The notes under the pieces are model-generated. The model was not told the DNA's origin. It ran no database searches and saw only the letters and a list, made by a program, of their open reading frames with translations. Position numbers and translations under genes: made by a program. Below, piece by piece: positions 7,465 through 12,500 of a DNA stretch of 12,500 bases (the first letter of the stretch is position 1; the number at the start of each line of letters is the position of its first letter). The stretch is from Actinidia chinensis (taxonomy: Eukaryota; Streptophyta; Magnoliopsida; Ericales; Actinidiaceae), in the NCBI GenBank assembly GCA_009663005.1, contig CM018903.1, forward strand, positions 25,669,993 to 25,682,492. Direction: 5' to 3'.

Positions 7465-7990
7465 TTAGCCCCATTCCCCTTGATGAAATATACACTGGCT
7501 ATCTGGACAATCCTTTAGTTATGGATCCGCTATATGTCCTTAGATTTCACATATCGATGGAAATATACCACTTGAAAGCAAGTTGTTAACGGTGTTATGG
7601 CGAGACGAATGGTCGAGATTTACCGTTAACATGTATTTGTGCTATGCATATTGCTGATTTACTATCACAATGTATGAATATTGCAGGCAAGGTTTAGGCC
7701 ACATTAGAATATCTTATAGGAAATGACGACGCCATTTGCTTCTTTTTGTTTTTTTCTTCCCCAGCTTTACTAAAGCAATGAATTCCGATTCCATTGTCGA
7801 CCTAGCGATGCCAGTTTGATTGATGATTTCCAAGATACAGCTGCTCTCAAGAGTGAAAAAACATATCCACAGGGGATTGGAGTCCTTTGTAGCTATACCA
7901 CTTAGCATCACAATATCCTCTAACACAGCAGGATATCGAGTATAGTTCAGGCCTATAGCTTTTTGAGATCGTAATCTCTACGAACTCTTA
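7465..7990 (-). pseudogene. Inner copia RNase H relic
   Basis: This is the C-terminal RNase H domain of the copia polyprotein. The longest open piece (7714-7926) carries ATKDSNPLW, then the strongly conserved IARSTMESEFIAL (relatives: SSTEAEYxAL), followed by a garbled GEEAEWLRxFL equivalent. The catalytic Asp of GYCDAKW is present one frame over, just upstream. Downstream on the minus strand, fragments equivalent to the HCDSQxAI, YNGKSRHIR and VKSKDNxxDPLTK blocks appear in shifting frames (about 7660-7500). The homology fades near 7465. Several frameshifts and stops make it non-functional. Confidence 0.85.
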
Positions 7991-8460
7991 CCAAAGCTTG
8001 CCAGTGAACTTTACCAGGAGTGGGTAATCTACTTAATTAATCACGGCGTATGCAATAAGGACGAATGCAGTTCATTAAGTACATTAGACTTCCAATTATC
8101 TGGAATATTCTAACTGTGATACACTTTCTCCGGTGTTCTTTGGTAGATGTAACTTGCATCACAAGTGTCCTTGCTGGACGTTCCTTATACTTGCCAAACT
8201 TATCAAGTATTTTCAATGTAGTGTGTTTGTGACAATGAGTACCCTTACGAAGTCTTGTAATTTTTATTCCCAATATGACATCGGACTACCCCCATATTTA
8301 TGTCAAAACCGCTTGTTCAACATTTTCTTTGTTGACATATCATTTCATGATTACTACCAATGATGGCATGTCATCAACATACAGACAAAATATCATAGCC
8401 TTTCTCTGTATTTTTCACATACACACATTGTCACATTCATTTATTTTGACAACCATTTGA
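7991..8460 (-). pseudogene. Inner copia reverse transcriptase, C-terminal part with YVDD
   Basis: Reading on the minus strand, CLYVDDM holds the RT active site motif YVDD at 8370-8381. It is followed by a broken stretch and then LGIKITR, an equivalent of HYIEKILDKFxK (TLKILDKFGKYKE), and IIGSLMYLMNCIRPY in the open piece 8037-8273. These are the standard copia blocks after the active site (LGIxI, QxxYxxKIL, YxxxxGSLMYLxxxTRPDI). The final RPDI block is altered to RPY. Frameshifts separate the YVDD block from LGIKI. The + strand ORFs at 8133-8363 and 8275-8460 are antisense shadows. Confidence 0.88.
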
Positions 8461-9060
8461 TATAATTGCACTATCAAACTTCTCATGCCTTGTTTGGCGC
8501 TTGTTTCAATCCATAAAGAGATTTTAATTAATTTGCAAAATTTTGATTCCTTTCCCTGGAACCTTAAACCCTTCGGTTATTCTATGTAAAATCTCTCATC
8601 TTAGATCAACATTCAGAATGCAGTCTTAAAATCCATTTGATGAATTTCAAGATTATTACAAGGTGCAATGGCAATAGCATTCGTATAGATGTTATTCTTG
8701 TCACAGGTGAATAGGTGTCAAAAATAATCAAGCCCGTTTTTTGCCTGAAACCGTTAAACCACGTCTTGCACTTGTACTTATCATAACCATCTGCCTTATT
8801 TTTTCCTTTTGAATATCCATTCATATCCAGAGGTTGTGCCAGGAGGAAGACTACCAATTCCCAAGTATGGTTTTGTTAATATAGACTTACTTCACTATTG
8901 ATGGCTTCTTTCCATACAATGAGCTCTGGACCTGACATAGCCTCTTGATATGTCTGAGGTTTTTTTCGAACAAATAAGGTTAGAAATTCTGGACCCAAAA
9001 GATTTTGAATTCTAATACGTTTGCTACGTATATTTTCTTCATCATGCTTGTCCTCATATC
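8461..9060 (-). pseudogene. Inner copia reverse transcriptase, N-terminal part and linker
   Basis: Minus-strand text from about 9040 reads RSKRIRIQNLLGPEFLT, then QTYQEAMSGPELIVWKEAIN and QNHTWELV, the usual copia lead-in to RT. The open piece 8606-8857 carries LDMNGYSKGKNKADGYDKYK (relatives: xYKWIFKxKxxxDGxIDKYKARLV), GFRQKTGLIIFDTYSPVTRI and TSIRMLL. The block IHQMDVKTAFLNG is damaged at its end. Further on, TEGFKVPGK and SLYGLKQAP (about 8496-8522) match the next conserved segments, with small indels between them. It copies element RNA into cDNA in intact relatives; here stops at several points prevent that. Confidence 0.9.
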
Positions 9061-9390
9061 TTGATTCCTAATGTAGTAGTATCATAAGGTCTTTCATAGA
9101 AATTGTCTCATGTTTATCCTTCTTAGGAAAAACTTCTTCAAAGAAAATCATTCCTTGATTCAATAATAGTATTCTCAGTATTCTAGAACTTCTGATTTAT
9201 GTATCAAGATCGATATGCACTATATTATCTGCGATCCTATGAAATGCCATCCACAGTTTTGGTTCCTAACTTCATTTGCTTAGGGAATAGCACTGCAACC
9301 TTTGCTAGACACCCCCACACTTTTAGAATTTGTAGTAGGTGCTCGACCTTTCCACAATGCATAAGGCGTCTTTATTAACATTTTTTCGGG
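9061..9390 (-). pseudogene. Inner copia integrase C-terminal region and variable linker
   Basis: This minus-strand stretch joins the integrase core to the RT lead-in. It begins near LSANSFLIRYP, the equivalent of the copia TANHILNRxP block. The text after that is poorly conserved among copia elements and is broken here into short frames, so I place it by position rather than by motif. Stops occur in all frames. Nothing suggests a separate gene. Confidence 0.6.
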
Positions 9391-9840
9391 GTATCTTATT
9401 AAGAATGAGTTGGCAGAAAGCACTGCTTCCCCCCTAAGTTAGGTGGTACACCTGAATTTATCAACATAGCATTAACATTTTTTTCAATGTTCTATTTTTC
9501 CGTTCAGAACCCCATTTTGCTGTGGGGAATAAGGTGCAGTGGTTTGATGTATAATGACATGGTTCTTTACAGAACTATTAAAAGTTGCATATATTCACCC
9601 CCACGATCACTTCTTAGGCTTAATCTTTTTGATAAGTTGATTTTCACTTCATTCTTATAAACTTTGAACGCATCCAAAACTTCATCTTACTTCGTAGTAA
9701 GTACACAAACAATATCTAGCTATGTCATCGATAAAAAAAAGTAATAAAATCCTTTTTTTACCGGCTCTAGTTTGTATGGAGTTGAAATCACAAATATCAG
9801 TATGTATTTAAATCTAAAGGTCAGAACTTTTAGAATTTTT
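9391..9840 (-). pseudogene. Inner copia integrase catalytic core
   Basis: The minus strand shows HTDICDFNSIQTRAGKK at about 9804-9754, holding the first catalytic Asp. FITFFFIDDIARY follows, then LRSDRGGEYM (about 9617-9588) with the second Asp, then HQTTAPYSPQQNGV. ERKNRTLKKM with the catalytic Glu (codon 9503-9505) follows after a one-base shift, then CTT-LRGEAVLSANSFLI (relatives: LWGEALLTANHI). All three D,D,E codons are present, although they sit in different frames. A run of T-rich codons in the IDD block suggests expansion of a homopolymer. The integrase would insert element cDNA into the genome; this copy cannot be translated through. Confidence 0.88.
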
Positions 9841-10385
9841 GAAAAGACTTTTTAGTCATTTTGCTTCAACACATACTTCAAATTGTGATTATATGATACA
9901 ATCAAACTTAGGTAAACAATTCATTAATGGACCAATCTTTTCAATGAACCATAATTAAACATGTCCATAATCTACCATGCCCAAAATATAAGAGATTCAA
10001 CACTATTAGTAGAAGATATGTTATTTTTTTTCATAGAAAAAGAGGTTCAACATTCATTATATTTAACTTAAAAAGCCCAGTGCTCAAGTACCCCTTACCA
10101 AAAATATGTCCATTTTTTAGTGAGTACAATTTAATACTGACTCAAAAAATAGTTTAAAACCTTCTTACTCAATAATGATTCCAGAAATAGATTCTTGGAA
10201 TGTCTGGAACATATAGCCACCTTATGAGAGTGAGTTGTTGTTCCCGAAGTCATCTTAACACCACTGTGCCAATAGAAGTTGCATAATGAAAAGGTATAAT
10301 TTCTCTCTTTTGTCACCTTATTATACGAAGTGAATAATTCATATCCGAACATATATGATGAGTAGCACCAGTATCCACCACCCCC
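9841..10385 (-). pseudogene. Inner copia protease and pre-integrase domain
   Basis: The protease active site appears as VDTGATHHICSD on the minus strand (VDTGAT codons at 10361-10378), the copia D-T/S-G aspartic protease motif. The open piece 10131-10352 contains VKMTSGTTTHSHKVAICSRH and SKNLFLESLLSKK, matching the family blocks KMTSGxxxxLxxVxHVPxIRKNLxSxSLL. Further left, WHGRL and then CVEAKMTKKSFQKF correspond to the integrase zinc-binding region (WHxRLGH and CxxCxxAK). The copia protease cuts Gag-Pol into working proteins. Frameshifts separate each block. Confidence 0.87.
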
Positions 10386-10749
10386 ATTTTTCGGAGGGTA
10401 GAACCAATCATATGTATTGAAGATTAAACAGCCGAAAACTATATATGAAATATCATAGAGAAATTTCTTTTATTCGGTCAAAATGGGAATATTTTTATTG
10501 AGAAACCTTGAAATGTTCGGACTTTTAAGAGAAAAAACATCTTTTTGCTGCAAATTATTACAATCTATTCTATGAATTTTTCTACTTTCATCATAATTCA
10601 TTATAATCGCTGGAGAAACACCCTCGAATCAACAACAGCCATAGATGAATTAATAAGAATATAAAATAATTTATTAATTCAATTGTACCCAGAAACAGAT
10701 TGTTAATCAAAGACTATACAACAGATTAAAAAAAATTTTGTCTTAAGTT
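10386..10749 (-). other. Short leader of inner copia, no gag or primer site seen
   Basis: Only about 365 bp separate the protease motif from the 5' LTR, where intact copia elements have a primer site and roughly a kilobase of gag ending in a CCHC knuckle. The text after the LTR end on the minus strand (AACTTAAGACAAAATTT) does not match TGGTATCAGAGC, and all frames carry stops. A deletion of gag and primer site is the simplest reading. Confidence 0.7.
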
Positions 10750-11814
10750 TGTAGGAAATATTACTCGTTATGTATATAAGAAAATAAAAATCTGGAATAA
10801 TAATCTGTTATAAAATCAAAATCAGAATTGAGAACGTAACAATCTTTTCAGAAATATATTCTGAAACCCAACAATGAAGATCGATGGGCTTGTTTTAACA
10901 CATTCCTTAAGACAAAATTCGCCCTCGATCCGGTGCTACGAGTTGATCGGCGTATGTTCCCGGATCCACCGATCTACTTGAAATCAAAGCACTTCGAATT
11001 TCAAGTCTGGCGAACCAAAATTTAGTATCGAACTCTCTCTTCTTAGAACAAGAAAATATGAATGATCAATATGAGGAGATTTGCAGATGCACTTTTCAGG
11101 GTGTAGAAAAATTCAGTGTCTAAACGCTGAGAAATTCGTATTATAAGGGAATTAAGTGCTTTTGGAAGGATATGCCCAACTCTTCAAAGGAAGGACAACC
11201 TTTCAGGGAACTGTTCGTTTAAAATTTAAACTTTGAAGGACTAAAAATCGAATAGTTGCCAAAGTTCAGGATTAAAACGAAAAGCTAACAATGTTCGGGG
11301 ACAAAATGCAATTGACAGAAATTTATTATTAAAAAATAAATAAATAAATTTCTATAAAAAATATTTTGTCCAACCCACACCAAAGCCACACGGCCCCGGC
11401 CACGGCGGGCGCGCGTTGGTGTTTTTGTCCAATTCCATAGAGTCAATAGTCTAGGCCAAAGTCCATCATAAACTCCCTCCTTCAAAAGCTTGGGTACCCC
11501 TGGGGCCCAACCCAATGAATGAGATTGGGCCTTTATAAAGTGCTTTACACTCCAACTTTTATCCAATGGGGACAAACCCCAAAACATCAAGAACCCCACG
11601 TTTAACCTTTCAAGTACTTACTTGGATGTCAAATTCTATTCATTAGTAAATGCGTTTTCAACAAACCCAAATACTCGATATTTATCGCCCATATATGTAA
11701 ACCACTTTGCCACTTGGAACCGTCCAAAAAGTTGACGGAACTCAATTATTTTTTAGTTTAAAATTAGCCAAACAAATTTGAAAATTACAGGTTGAAAACC
11801 CAATTTTTCCAACA
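10750..11814 (-). repeat. 5' LTR of inner copia
   Basis: The + strand text starts TGTAGGAAATATTA and ends TTTTTCCAACA, so both termini are canonical on the minus strand (TG...CA). It pairs with 5841-6953 in order along its whole length but with many substitutions and short indels. About 60 bp near 11402-11462 has no partner in the other LTR. The ORFs at 11285-11599 and 11742-11969 are chance or antisense frames here. Confidence 0.9.
11531..11540 (-). promoter_or_regulatory. Candidate TATA box of inner copia 5' LTR
   Basis: CTTTATAAAG lies about 275 bp into the LTR on the coding strand, a plausible TATA position for LTR transcription. The related CTTTATAAGT is at 6651-6660 in the other LTR. 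Nearby coding-strand text in the other LTR includes TCCCACATTGG (rc of 6682-6692), a phrase common upstream of the TATA box in plant copia LTRs. Confidence 0.45.
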
Positions 11815-11819
11815 GTTCC
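11815..11819. repeat. Target site duplication of inner copia, right copy
   Basis: GTTCC directly follows the CA terminus of the right LTR and matches 5836-5840 exactly. Confidence 0.88.
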
Positions 11820-12500
11820 TCCACCCAAATCTGTAGCGAGTTGGATTGAATCTAAACTCGATAAAGCTGGATGGAACAACAAAGCCCTAAATGCTCTCTT
11901 TAACGGTGTTCCACCAGAAGAATTCATATGAATTTCTACGTGTGATACCACTAAACAGGCCTGGGACATTCTCTGTATTACTCATGAGGGTACAAAAAAG
12001 GTGAAAAGGTGAAAACGTTGAAGGCTCATGATTGATTTTGAATTAATTGTCATGCATGAGAATGAATTCTTTGATGAATTTTACATCAAACTGAGTAACA
12101 TAGTGATTGATTGTCATAACCTAGGCGAAGTCACTCCCCAAGATAAAGTGGTTAATAAATTTTTGAGATCACTGATCAAAGATTTCCATACTAAGGTCAC
12201 AATTATTGAGAATCATGAAAACCTTGATACTCTAAAATTTCAAGAGTTGGTTGGTAATCTCCAAGCCTTCGAATCTAGGCTTCCTTAGATTAATTTTCAT
12301 TTAAAATCTCAAAAATCTAAAGGTGTAGCCTTTTCTGTCATCAAGACTGACAATCCAGATTCGGATGAGGACGAGGATGAATTTAATACATAACAAATGG
12401 CTTTCTTTGTAAAGAAAATTCAAAAGTTTTAAAAAAAGGGGCAAAATCAATGTTTTTCAAAACATAAAGGTGAATAATAAGAGTAAGTTTGAGTCCAAGA
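11815..12500 (+). pseudogene. Outer copia gag, middle and C-terminal part
   Basis: This continues the outer Gag after the inner insertion, in the same frame as the left part. It shows SVASWIESKLDKAGWNNKAL, NALFNGVPPEEF, then a TGA, then ISTCDTTKQAWDILCITHEG, which match the copia gag core (relatives: NxxAxxxIxxxLxxxxFxxIxxxxTAKEAWDxLxxxxEG). A local double shift occurs near 12005-12030. The open piece 12028-12288 then runs FELIVMHENEFFDEFYIKLS, VVNKFLRSLIKDFHTKVTII and LDTLKFQELVGNLQAFE. After a TAG at 12286-12288 the frame continues as KSKGVAFSVIK, an acidic DSDEDEDEF run and FVKKIQKF, with more stops. The CCHC zinc knuckle, expected next, is beyond 12500. Confidence 0.9.

Larger units (their letters stand above)
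5841..11814 (-). mobile_element. Inner Ty1/copia retrotransposon nested in the outer gag
   Basis: The element is about 5.97 kb, flanked by GTTCC duplications, with LTRs at 5841-6953 and 10750-11814. It is transcribed on the minus strand, so the right LTR is the 5' LTR. Reading leftwards come a ~370 bp leader, protease, integrase, reverse transcriptase, RNase H, a ~500 bp 3' untranslated region and a polypurine tract. Protease-integrase-RT order defines Ty1/copia. No gag, zinc knuckle or tRNA-Met primer site is visible. The polyprotein has many stops and frameshifts and the LTRs differ by many substitutions and indels, so this is an old, dead copy. Confidence 0.92.
4019..12500 (+). mobile_element. 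Outer Ty1/copia LTR retrotransposon, interrupted, 3' end outside window
   Basis: The outer element consists of a 5' LTR ending near 5612, a primer binding site at 5616-5630, a gag start at 5676, and more gag from 11815 to the window end. The middle (5841-11814) is a later insertion. The start at 4019 is a guess from TGTTGGGAC, a common copia LTR start, and cannot be tested because the matching 3' LTR is beyond the window. Reverse transcriptase, integrase and the gag zinc knuckle would also lie beyond 12500. The gag parts carry stops and frameshifts, so this copy is dead. Confidence 0.7.

Noticed and set aside
8133..8460. Two + strand ORFs opposite the YVDD region
   Set aside because: They are antisense to the inner copia reverse transcriptase and show no family motif of their own.
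11742..11969. 75-residue minus-strand ORF
   Set aside because: It crosses the LTR-gag junction at 11814/11815 and is antisense to the outer gag.

Overview
The window is plant nuclear repeat DNA made of decayed and nested transposable elements; I find no intact host gene. The plant call rests on Ty3/gypsy and Ty1/copia polyprotein relics of plant type, a tRNA-Met-type primer binding site, a plant-type tRNA-Pro-derived repeat, and a long AT-rich background without bacterial gene spacing. The species cannot be named from this sequence.

Layout. Positions 1-985 hold the end of a Ty3/gypsy polyprotein on the + strand (RNase H, then integrase), broken by stops and frameshifts and cut before the last integrase catalytic residue. 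Positions 1155-1290 hold short degenerate repeats. Positions 1284-1775 hold a second, unrelated Ty3/gypsy fragment (start of reverse transcriptase) on the - strand, in one reading frame with six stops. Positions 2403-3289 form a non-autonomous hAT-like element with terminal inverted repeats. It carries three tandem tRNA-Pro-derived units of about 140 bp. Positions 3290-4018 are AT-rich without a recognisable feature.

From about 4019 to the end of the window lies a + strand Ty1/copia element. Its 5' LTR ends near 5612 and contains four tandem copies of a ~300 bp unit. A primer binding site follows at 5616 and gag starts at 5676. At 5840 gag is split by a second Ty1/copia element on the - strand, spanning 5841-11814. 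The second element has two diverged LTRs (5841-6953 and 10750-11814), a perfect 5 bp target duplication (GTTCC), and a broken polyprotein from protease to RNase H. It has no visible gag or primer binding site. The gag of the outer element resumes at 11815 in the same frame and runs off the window.

Order of events, inferred: the outer copia element inserted first and the inner one later landed in its gag. Both then decayed. Nothing here is likely to make a functional protein. The most unusual structure is the tandem tRNA-Pro-like array inside the hAT-like element. I did not find a convincing new biological system.
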